64,000 bases of DNA. It comes from Aromatoleum bremense. Lineage in GTDB: Bacteria > Pseudomonadota > Gammaproteobacteria > Burkholderiales > Rhodocyclaceae. The notes under the pieces were generated by a model. It did not search any database and was not told where the DNA came from. It worked only from the letters and a program-made list of their open reading frames with translations. Both the position numbers and the translations under genes were made by a program. Shown piece after piece: positions 29,547-39,014 of the stretch. The stretch's first letter is position 1. Every line of letters begins with the position of its first letter. The DNA lies in NCBI RefSeq assembly GCF_017894365.1, contig NZ_CP059467.1, positions 2,232,001-2,296,000 of the forward strand, in the 5' to 3' direction.

Positions 29547-30584
29547 ATGGATTTCCAGATAGCTCTGCTGCTCGGGCAGGACGGCATCACCAACGGGGCG
29601 ATCTATGCGCTGCTCGCGCTCGCGCTGGTGTTGGTGTTTGCGGTCACTCGGGTGATTTTTATTCCACAGGGTGAGTTCGTGTCGTACGGCGCGCTCACGC
29701 TGGTCATGATCCAGGCCGGCGCGATTCCCGCGACGGTATGGCTGCTGCTCGGCGCCGGGCTGCTCGCGGCGGCGCTCGATGTGCGTCTCGCGCTGCGCGC
29801 CGGCCAGCCCGGCCGGCTCGTGCGGCTCGTCGGCTGGTATGTCGCTTATCCGCTGGCCCTGGTCGCGCTGCTGTACACGCTGCCCGTCAAGGACTTCCCG
29901 ATGGCGGCGCAGATCCTCTTCGCGCTGGCCGTCGTCGTGCCGATGGGACCGCTGATGTACCGGCTCATCTACCAGCCGATCGCCGCCGCGCCGGTGCTGG
30001 TCCTGCTGATCGTGTCGGTCGCGGTGCACGTCGCGATGGTGGGCCTGGGGCTCTTGTTCTTCGGCGCCGAAGGCTCGCGCACGCCGCCGTTCTCGGAAGC
30101 GCGCTTCGAAATGGGCCCGGTCATGGTTTCCGGCCAGACGATCTGGGTCGTGGTCTCGTCGCTCGTGCTGATCGTCGCGCTCTACCAGTTCTTCGAGCGC
30201 ACGCTCTACGGCAAGGCGCTGCGGGCGACCGCGATCAACCGGGTCGGGGCGCGGCTGATGGGCATTTCGCCGGCGCTCGCGGGGCGGCTCACGTTCTTCC
30301 TCGCCGCGCTGATCGGGGCGCTGTCGGGCGTGCTGATCGCGCCGATCACGACGATCTATTACGACACCGGCTTCCTGATCGGCCTGAAAGGCTTCGTCGC
30401 CGCAATCGTCGGCGGGCTGGGGAGTTATCCGATGGCCGCTGCCGGCGCACTGCTGGTCGGCCTGCTCGAAGCGTTCAGCTCGTTCTGGGCCAGCGCACAC
30501 AAGGAAGTGATCGTGTTCACGTTGATCATCCCGGTTCTGCTGTGGCGCTCGCTCAGAGGCCGCCACGTGGAGGAGGAGGAATGA
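29547..30584 (+). CDS. LivH-type ABC transporter permease
   Basis: A 345-residue membrane protein of the LivH family with about eight spans, beginning GITNGAIYALLALALVLVFAVTR and including the family loop RATAINRVGARLMGI and the final IVGGLGSYPMAAAGALLVG. A longer than usual segment between helices 3 and 5 (residues about 70-130) is noted. ATG at 29547 with ACGAGG upstream. Its stop overlaps the next gene (ATGA). Confidence 0.9.
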   Translation: MDFQIALLLGQDGITNGAIYALLALALVLVFAVTRVIFIPQGEFVSYGALTLVMIQAGAIPATVWLLLGAGLLAAALDVRLALRAGQPGRLVRLVGWYVAYPLALVALLYTLPVKDFPMAAQILFALAVVVPMGPLMYRLIYQPIAAAPVLVLLIVSVAVHVAMVGLGLLFFGAEGSRTPPFSEARFEMGPVMVSGQTIWVVVSSLVLIVALYQFFERTLYGKALRATAINRVGARLMGISPALAGRLTFFLAALIGALSGVLIAPITTIYYDTGFLIGLKGFVAAIVGGLGSYPMAAAGALLVGLLEAFSSFWASAHKEVIVFTLIIPVLLWRSLRGRHVEEEE

Positions 30585-32383
30585 AACCGATGTTCTCCCC
30601 GCGCCTGATTCTTGGCGTCTTTATCGCGGCGCTCGCGGTGGCTCCGCTCGCGCTGTCGCCGTTCTACGTCACGCTCTTGAACTACATCGGCCTGTATGCG
30701 CTCGTCGCACTCGGGCTCGTGCTGCTGACCGGCGTCGGCGGCCTGACGAGCTTCGGCCAGGCCGCTTTCGTCGGCCTCGGCGCCTACACCACCGCGGTGC
30801 TCACGACGGCGACCGAACTGCCGGGCTGGCTCGCGTGGGCGGGTGGCTCGCCGTGGCTCGCGCTCGTCGTCGGCCTGGTCTTCACCGCGGTCGTCGCGCT
30901 GGTACTGGGATCGCTGACGCTCAGGCTGTCCGGCCACTACCTGCCGCTCGGGACGATCGCCTGGGGCATCAGCCTGTACTTCCTGTTCGGCACGCTCGAC
31001 ACGCTCGGCGGCCACACGGGTCTGACCGGCGTGCCGCCGATCACGGTGTTCGGCTTCGAACTCGACCGCGGCGAAGAGCTCTACTACCTGATCTGGCTGT
31101 TCCTGCTGGCGGCGGTGTTCACGACCCAGAACCTTCTCGATTCGCGTGAAGGGCGCGCGATCCGGGCATTGAAGGGCGGCATGGTGATGGCCGAGGCGAT
31201 GGGCGTGAACACCGCGCGCTCGCGGATGATCATCTTCGTCATCGCTGCGCTGCACGCCTGTGCGTCCGGTTGGCTGTACGCGCACCTGCAGCGCTTCGTG
31301 AACCCGACCCCGTTCGGCCTGCACATCGGCATCGAGTACCTGTTCATGGCGGTCGTCGGCGGGGCGGGCCAGGTGTGGGGCGCGCTCGTCGGTGCCGGCG
31401 TGATCACCATCGCCAAGCAGTGGCTGCAGGACGTGCTGCCGAGAATCTTCGGCCAGAGCGGCAACTTCGAAGTGATCTTCTTCGGCCTGATGATGGTCAT
31501 CGTGCTGCAGCGGGCGCGCGACGGCCTGTGGCCGCTGCTGGCGCGGCTCGTGCCGGTGCGTGTCGTGCGCCGCGAACTCGACGCCGCCGCCGAGGCGCTG
31601 CCGAGAAAGCCGCTGCCGGCCAAAGGCGAAGTGATCCTCGAGGCCAAGGAGGTCACGCGCCGCTTTGGCGGCCTGGTCGCCAACAACAACATGAGCCTGT
31701 CGGTGCGCGCCGGCGAGATCCTCGCGCTGATCGGTCCGAACGGTGCGGGCAAGAGCACGATGTTCAACCAGATCTCGGGCGTCGATACGCCGACGTCGGG
31801 CGAAGTGCGGTTCCTCGGTCGCGCGGTCGCGGGGCGCGACTCGCGCGAGATCGCGCGCATGGGCATGAGCCGCACGTTCCAGCACGTGAAGCTCTTGCCG
31901 ACGATGACGGTGCTGGAGAACGTCGCGATCGGCGCCCACCTGCGCGGCGACAAGGGCGTGCTCGCGTCGGCGTGGCGGCTCGACCGCAGCGAGGAAGCGC
32001 GGCTGCTGAACGAAGCCGCGCGGCAGATCGAGCGGGTCGGGCTGGCCGAGCACATGTTCGATGCGGCCGGCAGCCTCGCGCTCGGCCAGCAGCGCATCCT
32101 CGAGATCGCCCGCGCGCTCGCCGCCGACCCCTGCCTGCTGCTGCTCGACGAGCCGGCCGCGGGCCTGCGCTTCAAGGAAAAGCAGGCGCTTGGCGAGCTG
32201 CTGCGCAAGCTGCGCAATGAAGGCATCGGCATCCTGCTCGTCGAACACGACATGGACTTCGTGATGGGCCTCGTCGATCGCGTCGTCGTCATGGAATTCG
32301 GCGAGAAAATCGCCGAGGGCCTGCCGGAAGACGTGCAGAAGAACCCGGCGGTGCTCGAAGCCTATCTCGGAGGCGTCGAATGA
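30581..32383 (+). CDS. fused ABC transporter permease-ATPase (LivM-LivG)
   Basis: A 600-residue fusion. Residues 1 to about 330 form a LivM-type permease (YALVALGLVLLTGVGGLTSFGQ; GGAGQVWGALVGAGVI). After a linker, an ATPase domain begins near residue 348 (ILEAKEVTRRFGGLVANNNM) with Walker A GPNGAGKST at about 385-393, signature LALGQQRILEIARAL, Walker B LLLLDEPAAG and a LivG-type ending (VLEAYLGG). In most Liv systems these are separate genes; the fusion is seen in some betaproteobacterial aromatic-acid transporters. It overlaps the preceding and following genes by four bases each. Confidence 0.92.
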   Translation: MKPMFSPRLILGVFIAALAVAPLALSPFYVTLLNYIGLYALVALGLVLLTGVGGLTSFGQAAFVGLGAYTTAVLTTATELPGWLAWAGGSPWLALVVGLVFTAVVALVLGSLTLRLSGHYLPLGTIAWGISLYFLFGTLDTLGGHTGLTGVPPITVFGFELDRGEELYYLIWLFLLAAVFTTQNLLDSREGRAIRALKGGMVMAEAMGVNTARSRMIIFVIAALHACASGWLYAHLQRFVNPTPFGLHIGIEYLFMAVVGGAGQVWGALVGAGVITIAKQWLQDVLPRIFGQSGNFEVIFFGLMMVIVLQRARDGLWPLLARLVPVRVVRRELDAAAEALPRKPLPAKGEVILEAKEVTRRFGGLVANNNMSLSVRAGEILALIGPNGAGKSTMFNQISGVDTPTSGEVRFLGRAVAGRDSREIARMGMSRTFQHVKLLPTMTVLENVAIGAHLRGDKGVLASAWRLDRSEEARLLNEAARQIERVGLAEHMFDAAGSLALGQQRILEIARALAADPCLLLLDEPAAGLRFKEKQALGELLRKLRNEGIGILLVEHDMDFVMGLVDRVVVMEFGEKIAEGLPEDVQKNPAVLEAYLGGVE

Positions 32384-33159
32384 ACGCGAACACCCACGGC
32401 AGCAACCTGATCCTGAAAACCGTGCTGGAAGTGCGCGACCTGACCGTGTCGTACGGCAAGGTCGAAGCGCTGTCGAACGCCAACATCAAGGTCGGCGAAG
32501 GCCAGATCGTCACCGTCATCGGCCCCAACGGTGCGGGCAAGACGACGATGCTGTCGGCGATCATGGGATTGCTGGAGTCGCGTGGCAAAGTCGACTTCGA
32601 CGGCACCATCGAAGGCGTGCCGGTCGTCGAGCGCATGGTGGCGCGCGGCATGAACCTGGTGCCCGAGAAGCGCGAGCTGTTCGGCGAGATGACCGTCGAG
32701 GACAACCTCGTGCTCGGCGCGTTCCAGCGCCATCGTTCGGGCCACCGCGACCACGCGCAGACGATGGAGGAGGTCTACCAGCTGTTCCCGCGCCTCAGGG
32801 AGCGGCGCAGCCAGCTCGCCGGCACGCTCTCCGGCGGCGAGCGCCAGATGCTCGCCGTCGGCCGCGCGCTGATGGCCAAACCCAAGCTCTTGATGCTCGA
32901 CGAGCCGAGCCTGGGCCTCGCGCCGCTGATCGTGCGCGAGATCTTCCGCATCATCAGCGAGCTGCGCCGGCGCGGCGTGTCGATCCTGCTCGTCGAGCAG
33001 AACGCGCGCGCCGCGCTGCAGGTCGCCGACTACGCCTATGTGCTCGAGACCGGCGAGATCGCGATGGAAGGCCCCGCCCGGCAGCTCGCCGACGACCCGC
33101 GCGTCATCGAGGCTTATCTCGGCCTCGGCGGCAAGCATCAGGAAATGCTGTCGACCTGA
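32380..33159 (+). CDS. LivF-type ABC transporter ATPase
   Basis: A 259-residue ATPase with Walker [10 protein letters not shown], signature TLSGGERQMLAVGRALM, Walker B LLMLDEPSLGLAP, switch His region VEQNARAAL and the LivF ending EAYLGLGG. It completes the five-domain importer with the upstream genes. ATG at 32380 overlaps the fusion gene stop. Confidence 0.92.
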   Translation: MNANTHGSNLILKTVLEVRDLTVSYGKVEALSNANIKVGEGQIVTVIGPNGAGKTTMLSAIMGLLESRGKVDFDGTIEGVPVVERMVARGMNLVPEKRELFGEMTVEDNLVLGAFQRHRSGHRDHAQTMEEVYQLFPRLRERRSQLAGTLSGGERQMLAVGRALMAKPKLLMLDEPSLGLAPLIVREIFRIISELRRRGVSILLVEQNARAALQVADYAYVLETGEIAMEGPARQLADDPRVIEAYLGLGGKHQEMLST

Positions 33160-33334
33160 GTGCAGGAGGTGCGGCGGCGCCCCGGCGTCCGTCGCACCCG
33201 TTGCCCGGCGGTCATGCGTCCGCCCTGTAAGTCGAAAACGGGCCCCGGGCAGCGCCCGCGCGGTGGCGCATCGCCCGCGAATGCTGGCAGAATGACCGCG
33301 GTTCGAATTTTCGATTCCCGCCCCAGGAGGCACC

Positions 33335-34432
33335 GTGAATTCCCGTCTGCTCCAACCCGTTCGCCTCGGCGCGCTGGAATTGCCGAATCGTGTCGTGATG
33401 GCGCCGCTGACGCGCTGCCGCGCCGACAATCCCGAATTTGCCCCGACCGAATCGACGGCGCGCTATTACGCACAACGCGCGAGCGCCGGCCTGATCGTAT
33501 CGGAGGCGACGATCGTCTCGGCACAGGGGCGCGGCTATCCTTATACGCCTGGCATCTGGTCCGACCCCCAGGTCACCGGCTGGCGGCGCGTGACCGACGC
33601 AGTCCATGCCGCCGGCGGGCGCATCGTCTGCCAGCTGTGGCATTGCGGCCGCCTGTCGCTGACCGAATTCCACGATGGCGAACTGCCGGTCGCGCCGTCC
33701 GCGATCAATGCCGAATGGAAGATGTTCTCGGCCGAGGGGCTGAAGACGACGCCCACGCCGCACGCGCTGAGCCGCGAGGAAATCGCCGCGATCGTCGCCG
33801 ACTTCGGACGTGCAGCCCGCAACGCAGTGCTGGCAGGCTTCGACGGCGTCGAGATCCATTCGTCGAACGGCTATCTGATCCACCAGTTCTTTTCGCCGAT
33901 CGCCAACCGGCGCGACGACGAATACGGCGGCAGCCACGCGAACCGTGCGCGCTTCTTCTTCGAGGTGCTCGATGCGGTGGCCGCCCAGTGGTCGCCGTCG
34001 CGCATCGGCTTCCGGCTCAACCCAATGATGAACCGCTTCCATGGCATGCGCGTCGACGAGGACACGCTGCCGATGTTCGAGTACGTCGTACGCCGTGCCA
34101 ATGCCTATGAGCTGGCCTATCTGCACCTGACCGAACCGTATCTGCCGAACCAGCTCGACGGCGCGGTCGGCGCGATCGACGAGGTGGCGCGCCATTTTCG
34201 CGATATCGCGACGATGGCAATCGTGACGAATGGCGGCTTCGACCAGGTGCGCGCCGAAGCTGCGCTCGCCGCCGGAATCTGCGATGCGGTCGCGTTCGGG
34301 CGCCCGTACATCTCGAACCCGGATCTTGTCGAACGCTTCCGGGTGGGCGCGCCGTTGAATGAGTGGGATGTGGATACCTTCTATCAGGGAGGCGACCGGG
34401 GCTATATCGACTATCCTACGCTCGGTGGATGA
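33335..34432 (+). CDS. old yellow enzyme family NADH:flavin oxidoreductase (NemA-like)
   Basis: A 365-residue FMN-dependent TIM-barrel reductase. N-terminal LLQPVRLGALELPNRVVMAPLTRCRAD, the flavin/substrate segment WHCGR, catalytic His-x-x-Asn in EIHSSNGYLIHQFFSP, and EYGGSHANRARF are all standard for the OYE class (NemA/PETN reductase group). It reduces alpha,beta-unsaturated carbonyls or nitro compounds. GTG start at 33335 with an AGGAGG site. It stands alone 175 bp after the transporter. Confidence 0.9.
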   Translation: MNSRLLQPVRLGALELPNRVVMAPLTRCRADNPEFAPTESTARYYAQRASAGLIVSEATIVSAQGRGYPYTPGIWSDPQVTGWRRVTDAVHAAGGRIVCQLWHCGRLSLTEFHDGELPVAPSAINAEWKMFSAEGLKTTPTPHALSREEIAAIVADFGRAARNAVLAGFDGVEIHSSNGYLIHQFFSPIANRRDDEYGGSHANRARFFFEVLDAVAAQWSPSRIGFRLNPMMNRFHGMRVDEDTLPMFEYVVRRANAYELAYLHLTEPYLPNQLDGAVGAIDEVARHFRDIATMAIVTNGGFDQVRAEAALAAGICDAVAFGRPYISNPDLVERFRVGAPLNEWDVDTFYQGGDRGYIDYPTLGG

Positions 34433-34511
34433 CGGTTTTATGGCGGTGAAATCGCTGTTTTTCGTGTTGTATCCACGTTCGGGGCCAATGCCCCGACAAC
34501 CGCGACGGTGC

Positions 34512-34517
34512 TAGAAT
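34512..34517 (+). promoter_or_regulatory. possible -10 element of the HU gene
   Basis: TAGAAT within GCTAGAATCC lies 54 bp before the HU start codon. A GC hairpin CGGGGC-CAAT-GCCCCG (34480-34495) precedes it. The -35 box is not clear. Confidence 0.3.
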
Positions 34518-34570
34518 CCGCGCGGTAAAGCTGCAATTCTGTACCACACACACACCAATCGAGGATAAGC

Positions 34571-34849
34571 ATGAACAAAGGTGAATTCGTCGAGGCCCTG
34601 GCCGACCGTCTGGATGTTTCCCGTGCGCAGGCCGACCGGGCCCTGTCGACCGTGCTGGATATCATCGTCGAACGCATGGCTGCCGGCGAAAAAGTTGCCT
34701 TCACAGGCTTCGGCTCTTTCGAAGTGTCCGAGCGGGCTGCGCGTACCGGGCGGAATCCGCAAACCGGTGCCTCGATCAAGATCGCCGCGTCGCGCGTGCC
34801 GAAGTTCTCCGCCGGCGCTACGTTGAAGACCGCAATCAACAGCAAGTAA
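34571..34849 (+). CDS. hupB: DNA-binding protein HU
   Basis: A 92-residue histone-like protein. MNKGEFVEALADRLDVSRAQ matches the HU N-terminus, GFGSFEVSERAARTGRNPQTG holds the beta-arm with the DNA-intercalating Asn-Pro, and it ends SAGATLKTAINSK. It bends and compacts DNA. It has its own GAGGA site and a strong terminator after it. Confidence 0.93.
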   Translation: MNKGEFVEALADRLDVSRAQADRALSTVLDIIVERMAAGEKVAFTGFGSFEVSERAARTGRNPQTGASIKIAASRVPKFSAGATLKTAINSK

Positions 34850-34873
34850 GAAGCCCGGCTTTTTCATGCCGAA

Positions 34874-34913
34874 GAAGGACCCGGCGCCTCCTGGCGTCGG
34901 GTCCTTCGTTTTT
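34874..34913 (+). terminator. rho-independent terminator after hupB
   Basis: Stem GAAGGACCCGGCGCC (34874-34888) with GGCGTCGGGTCCTTC (34893-34907; one G-U pair), TCCT loop, then CGTTTTTC. Confidence 0.9.
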
Positions 34914-35292
34914 CTCTTTCCCGGATACGGAAAATCGGGTACCATCCGCATCGTTGTGCAATGCAGCAGTCGGTCTTTTTTCAGGTCTATCTCGCGGGAT
35001 CAGGATTCCGCGGACCCAGCCGAGGGACTGTATCCACAGCCCCATCGCCCCCGACCCTCCCGTCGAACTCCATTCGTTCTTCTGATCGTATGGCATCGCG
35101 AATGCCGGTTGGTGCCGATGCGCGGTCGATTTCCGTCTGTTTTTCCGACGGAATCCGGCCGGCCCAAGCCCATCGCGCGCTTGCCGCCACCGCGTCCCCT
35201 ATGGGACGGTGCGATGCTTTTTTATTTGCCCGATCACCCGGGCATCGATTCGGCACGACCATCCGTTGTGCCGGACATACAAGGAAGAACCC
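34914..35292 (+). other. long leader region before rhlE, no gene seen
   Basis: About 380 bp with no convincing coding frame. It has several small inverted repeats, for example TTCCGTC (35131-35137) with GACGGAA (35147-35153), and T-rich patches. A long structured 5' leader is plausible for a cold-inducible RNA helicase gene, but no known riboregulator motif was recognised. Confidence 0.35.
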
Positions 35293-36684
35293 ATGACGTT
35301 CCAGGAACTCGGCCTCCACGAAGCCCTGCTTCAAGCCATCGCAACCACCGGTTACACGGTCCCGACTTCGGTCCAGGAGCAGGCGATTCCCGCCGCGCTC
35401 GCCGGCGCCGACCTGATGGTGTCCTCGCATACCGGCAGCGGCAAGACCGCCGCCTTCACGCTTCCGAGCCTGCACCGCCTGATCGACCGCAAGCCTGCGC
35501 CTGGCGCCGGCCCGCGCGTGCTGGTGCTGACCCCGACGCGCGAACTCGCGCAGCAGGTCGAAAAAGCAGTCAAGACCTACGCCCGCAACCTGCGTTACCT
35601 GAACACCGCGTGCCTTGTCGGCGGCGCGCCGTTCTTCGCCCAGGCGAAGCTGCTGTCGCGCCCCGTCGACGTCGTCGTCGCGACTCCCGGCCGCCTCATC
35701 GATCACCTCAACCGCCGCAAGCTCAAGCTGTCGGACATCGAAGTGCTGGTGCTCGACGAAGCCGATCGGATGCTCGACATGGGGTTCGTCGAGGACATCG
35801 AGACCATCGTCGCCGCGACGCCGGCCAGCCGCCAGACCCTGCTGTTCTCGGCGACGCTCGACGGCGTGGTCGGCAACCTCGCGCGCAAGATGACACGCAA
35901 TCCGCAGCGCATCGAGATCGCCGCGACGGTCGAGAACCGCGCGAACATCGAGCAGCGCCTGCTGATGGCCGACAACATCGTGCACAAGAACCGCCTGCTC
36001 GAATCGCTGCTCGGCGGCGATGACCTGCAGCAGGCCGTCGTCTTCACGGCGACCAAGCGCGGTGCCGAGGAGGTGTCGCTGAACCTGCAGGAAAAAGGTT
36101 TTTCGGCCGCTGCGCTGCATGGCGACATGCACCAGACTGCGCGTAACCGCACGCTGGACAAGCTGCGCCAAGGCCGCATTGGCGTGCTCGTCGCGACCGA
36201 CGTCGCGGCGCGCGGCATCGACGTCGCCGGCATCAGCCACGTGATCAACTTCGACGCGCCCCGGCAGGTCGAGGACTACGTGCACCGCATCGGCCGTACT
36301 GGTCGTGCCGGCCGCGACGGCATCGCGATCACGTTCTCGGGGCCGCGCGAGATGGGGATCATCCGCGCGATCGAGCGCTTTACCGGCAAGCCGCTCGCGG
36401 TGCATGTGATCGAAGGCCTCGAGCCGACGCAACGCCCGTCGTCGCCACGTCGCGCGCCGACCAGTGGCAAGCCGGGCTTCGGCGGTCGCCCGGGCGGGTC
36501 GTCGTACGGCCGCGAAAGCCGTGACAGTCGTCCGGGCGCCGGCAAGGGCTGGTCGTCGGAGTCGCCGTCCGGAAACCGGGGCGGCTACGGTCGTGACGGT
36601 GGCGCCGGCCGCAGCGAAGGCAGCCGCTTCGGCGGCGACCGTCCGGACGGCGCCCGCCGCCCGCGTCCGGCTGCCCGCGGCTGA
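35293..36684 (+). CDS. rhlE: DEAD-box RNA helicase RhlE
   Basis: A 463-residue ATP-dependent RNA helicase. Q motif (TSVQEQAIP), motif I SHTGSGKTAAF, Ia PTRELAQQ, GG, TPGRLIDH, motif II VLDEADRML, III SATLDG, and in domain 2 HGDMHQ, TDVAARGIDV and HRIGRTGRAGR. The last 75 residues are a Gly/Arg/Ser-rich tail (GGRPGGSSYGRES) that binds RNA. It acts in RNA remodelling, often in cold and ribosome assembly. ATG at 35293 with AAGGAAG upstream. Confidence 0.92.
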   Translation: MTFQELGLHEALLQAIATTGYTVPTSVQEQAIPAALAGADLMVSSHTGSGKTAAFTLPSLHRLIDRKPAPGAGPRVLVLTPTRELAQQVEKAVKTYARNLRYLNTACLVGGAPFFAQAKLLSRPVDVVVATPGRLIDHLNRRKLKLSDIEVLVLDEADRMLDMGFVEDIETIVAATPASRQTLLFSATLDGVVGNLARKMTRNPQRIEIAATVENRANIEQRLLMADNIVHKNRLLESLLGGDDLQQAVVFTATKRGAEEVSLNLQEKGFSAAALHGDMHQTARNRTLDKLRQGRIGVLVATDVAARGIDVAGISHVINFDAPRQVEDYVHRIGRTGRAGRDGIAITFSGPREMGIIRAIERFTGKPLAVHVIEGLEPTQRPSSPRRAPTSGKPGFGGRPGGSSYGRESRDSRPGAGKGWSSESPSGNRGGYGRDGGAGRSEGSRFGGDRPDGARRPRPAARG

Positions 36685-36801
36685 ACGATCGAGCGGGACG
36701 ACTATCCCAAGGGTCGTCCTTGCGACGAGGCGCGCGGCGCGTGAGCCGCTCACCTCGTCGTGTAGCCGGATCGGTTGCTCGACGTTGTATGCCGGAATGA
36801 A

Positions 36802-36846
36802 AAAAGCGCGGAACCGCCACAATGCGGTTCCGCGCTTTTGCTTTTT
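36802..36846. terminator. bidirectional terminator between rhlE and nusB
   Basis: Perfect 16-bp stem AAAAGCGCGGAACCGC (36802-36817) with GCGGTTCCGCGCTTTT (36824-36839), CACAAT loop, then GCTTTTT. A-tract on the other side serves the minus-strand nusB transcript. Confidence 0.92.
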
Positions 36847-36937
36847 GGCGTCGCGTCGCGTCGCGCAGGGTCCCGTGGTCGCAGCGTTGCGCGTCCGGCG
36901 GGGCCGGACACTGCTGCCACGGCCCGCGCCGCCGGCT

Positions 36938-37375
36938 TCAGCTGCGGCCGGCGCTGACTTCGGTGGCGCGCAGCTGCGCCGCGAGCTTGTCGAGGACGCC
37001 GTTGACGAAACGGTGGCCGTCCGTGCCGCCGTAGCCTTTCGCCAGCTCGATCGCCTCGTTGATGATGACGCGGTAGGGAGTGTCGAGATTGTGCTTGAGT
37101 TCGTGCGTCGCGAGCAGCAGGATTGCACGTTCGACTGGCGACAGTTCATGCACGGCGCGATGGATGAACGGCGCGAACTCTGCCTGCAGGTCGTCGACGT
37201 TGTTCAGCGTGCCGCGCAGCAGGCTGATGAAGAGCTCGCGGTCGGCCTTGTCGAAGCCCGAGACCTGGCTGACATGCTCCTCGATGAGCGGCATCGAGTT
37301 GGCCGAAAGCAGCCACTGGTAAATCCCCTGCAGCGCGAATTCGCGCGCCCGGCGGCGGGCAGCCTTGCCGCTCAT
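36938..37375 (-). CDS. nusB: transcription antitermination factor NusB
   Basis: A 145-residue all-helical protein: [66 protein letters not shown]. It binds boxA RNA with NusE for rRNA antitermination. Its start overlaps the ribH stop by four bases and closes the riboflavin operon, the common ribH-nusB arrangement. Confidence 0.95.
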   Translation of the reverse strand: MSGKAARRRAREFALQGIYQWLLSANSMPLIEEHVSQVSGFDKADRELFISLLRGTLNNVDDLQAEFAPFIHRAVHELSPVERAILLLATHELKHNLDTPYRVIINEAIELAKGYGGTDGHRFVNGVLDKLAAQLRATEVSAGRS

Positions 37376-37842
37376 TGGAGCTGTTTCAGCAGCTTGGCCA
37401 TCTCGATCGCGGTGCGGGCGCAGTCGGCGCCTTTTTCCTGCATCCGCGCGAGGGCCTGGTCGTCGTCTTCGGTCGTCAGCACGCCATTGGCGATCGGCAT
37501 GCCGGTGTCGAGCCCGACACGGTTGATGCCGCTGCCCATCTCGTTCGAAACCAGCTCGAAGTGGTAGGTCTCGCCGCGGATCACCGCGCCGAGCGCGATC
37601 AGCGCATCAAAGCGGCCGCTGCGCGCCATCGTTTGCAGCGTCAGCGGGATTTCCAGCGCCCCCGGAACGGTGGCGATGCGCACCAGTTCCGGCGACACGT
37701 TCAGGCGCAGCAGCTCGGCGGTGCACGCCGACAGCAGGCCTTCACAGACGTCCTGGTTGAAGCGGCTCATGACGATGCCGACGCGCAAGCCGCGGCCGTC
37801 GAGATCGGTTTCGAATTCGGGGATGTTGTCGTAACGGGCCAT
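37372..37842 (-). CDS. ribH: 6,7-dimethyl-8-ribityllumazine synthase
   Basis: A 156-residue lumazine synthase: [45 protein letters not shown] (catalytic His), [14 protein letters not shown]. It condenses 5-amino-6-ribitylamino-uracil with dihydroxybutanone phosphate. It lies 83 bp after ribBA; no FMN riboswitch is seen in that gap. Confidence 0.95.
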   Translation of the reverse strand: MARYDNIPEFETDLDGRGLRVGIVMSRFNQDVCEGLLSACTAELLRLNVSPELVRIATVPGALEIPLTLQTMARSGRFDALIALGAVIRGETYHFELVSNEMGSGINRVGLDTGMPIANGVLTTEDDDQALARMQEKGADCARTAIEMAKLLKQLQ

Positions 37843-37925
37843 GTTCGATTCTTCAATGACAAAAAGGCCGGCAGCACGGTCGCGATGCGCGACGGCTCCC
37901 GGCGCGGAGGCTCAGGGTAACACCC

Positions 37926-39014
37926 TCAGGGGCGTTCGACGAAGCCGGTGATCTCGAGGCCGAAGCCGGCCATGCTCGGGATCTTGCGCGGGCTGGCGAG
38001 GAGCCGCATCTTGCCGACCTTCAGGTCGCGCAGGATCTGCGCGCCGACGCCGAAGAGGCGCGCGTCCCATTTCGCCGCGAGCGGGGTGTCACCGCGCAGG
38101 CCGGCGAGCAGTTCGCTGCCCGACTGCGGCCGATAGAGCAGCACGATGACGCCCTGTTCGGCTTCCGCCAGGCGCGCCATCGCCTGATTGACAGGGAAAG
38201 TGTGGCGGCCGCTCTCGGGATCGATGAAGTCGACGACCGAAATCGGCTCATGCACGCGCACCAGGGTTTCGCGCTCGGGGCGTATTTCGCCGTGCGAGAG
38301 CGCGAAATGCACTTCGCCGGTCGTCTTGTCTTCGAACGCAGCGAGCCGGAAGCGGCCATACGGCGTCTCGACGTCCTTTTCGGCGACGCGCTCGACCAGG
38401 TGCTCGTTCGCGGAACGGTACTCGATCAGGTCGCGGATCGCGCCGATCTTCAAGCCGTGCTCTTTCGCGAACTCGACGAGATCCGGCAGCCGCGCCATCG
38501 TGCCGTCGTCCTTGAGGATCTCGCAGATCACCGACGCTGGTTCGAGCCCGGCCAGCGCAGCGAGGTCGCAGCCCGCTTCGGTGTGGCCGGCGCGGATCAG
38601 CACGCCGCCCTTCTGTGCCATCAGCGGGAAGATGTGGCCGGGCTGGACGATGTCGGCCGGCTTGGCGTGGCGCGCGACGGCCGCCTGCACCGTGCGCGAG
38701 CGATCGTGTGCGGAAATGCCCGTCGTGACGCCTTCAGCCGCCTCGATCGAGGTCGTGAAAGCGGTGCCGTGCGGCGAGCGGTTGTCGCGCACCATCAGGT
38801 GCAGGTCGAGCTGGCGGCAGCGCGCTTCGGTCAGCGTCAGGCAGATCAGCCCGCGGCCGAATTTCGCCATGAAGTTGATCGCTTCCGGCGTCACGTGTTC
38901 TGCGGCGAGCACGAGGTCGCCTTCGTTCTCGCGATCTTCCTCGTCGACGAGCACGACCATGCGGCCGGCGCGGATGTCCTCGATGATCTCGGTGATCGGG
39001 GCGAGTGCGCTCAT
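37926..39014 (-). CDS. ribBA: 3,4-dihydroxybutanone-4-phosphate synthase with degenerate GTP cyclohydrolase II domain
   Basis: A 362-residue two-domain protein. Residues 1-205 are a complete RibB domain (VDEEDRENEGDLVLAAE, DNRSPHGTAFT, RAGHTEAGCDLA), which makes dihydroxybutanone phosphate from ribulose 5-phosphate. Residues about 210-362 align with RibA but lack the zinc-binding Cys cluster (C-x2-D...RCDC) and much of the GTP site; the corresponding segment reads ESGRHTFPVNQAMARL. The protein thus fits the RibBX variant known in Proteobacteria, in which GTP cyclohydrolase II activity is absent, so a separate ribA is expected elsewhere. The start overlaps the ribE stop by ATGA. Confidence 0.92.
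   Translation of the reverse strand: MSALAPITEIIEDIRAGRMVVLVDEEDRENEGDLVLAAEHVTPEAINFMAKFGRGLICLTLTEARCRQLDLHLMVRDNRSPHGTAFTTSIEAAEGVTTGISAHDRSRTVQAAVARHAKPADIVQPGHIFPLMAQKGGVLIRAGHTEAGCDLAALAGLEPASVICEILKDDGTMARLPDLVEFAKEHGLKIGAIRDLIEYRSANEHLVERVAEKDVETPYGRFRLAAFEDKTTGEVHFALSHGEIRPERETLVRVHEPISVVDFIDPESGRHTFPVNQAMARLAEAEQGVIVLLYRPQSGSELLAGLRGDTPLAAKWDARLFGVGAQILRDLKVGKMRLLASPRKIPSMAGFGLEITGFVERP

Noticed and set aside
37843..37925. FMN riboswitch before ribH or ribE
   Set aside because: Neither the 83-bp ribBA-ribH gap nor the 102 bp before ribE contains the conserved RFN core elements, and the gaps are too short.
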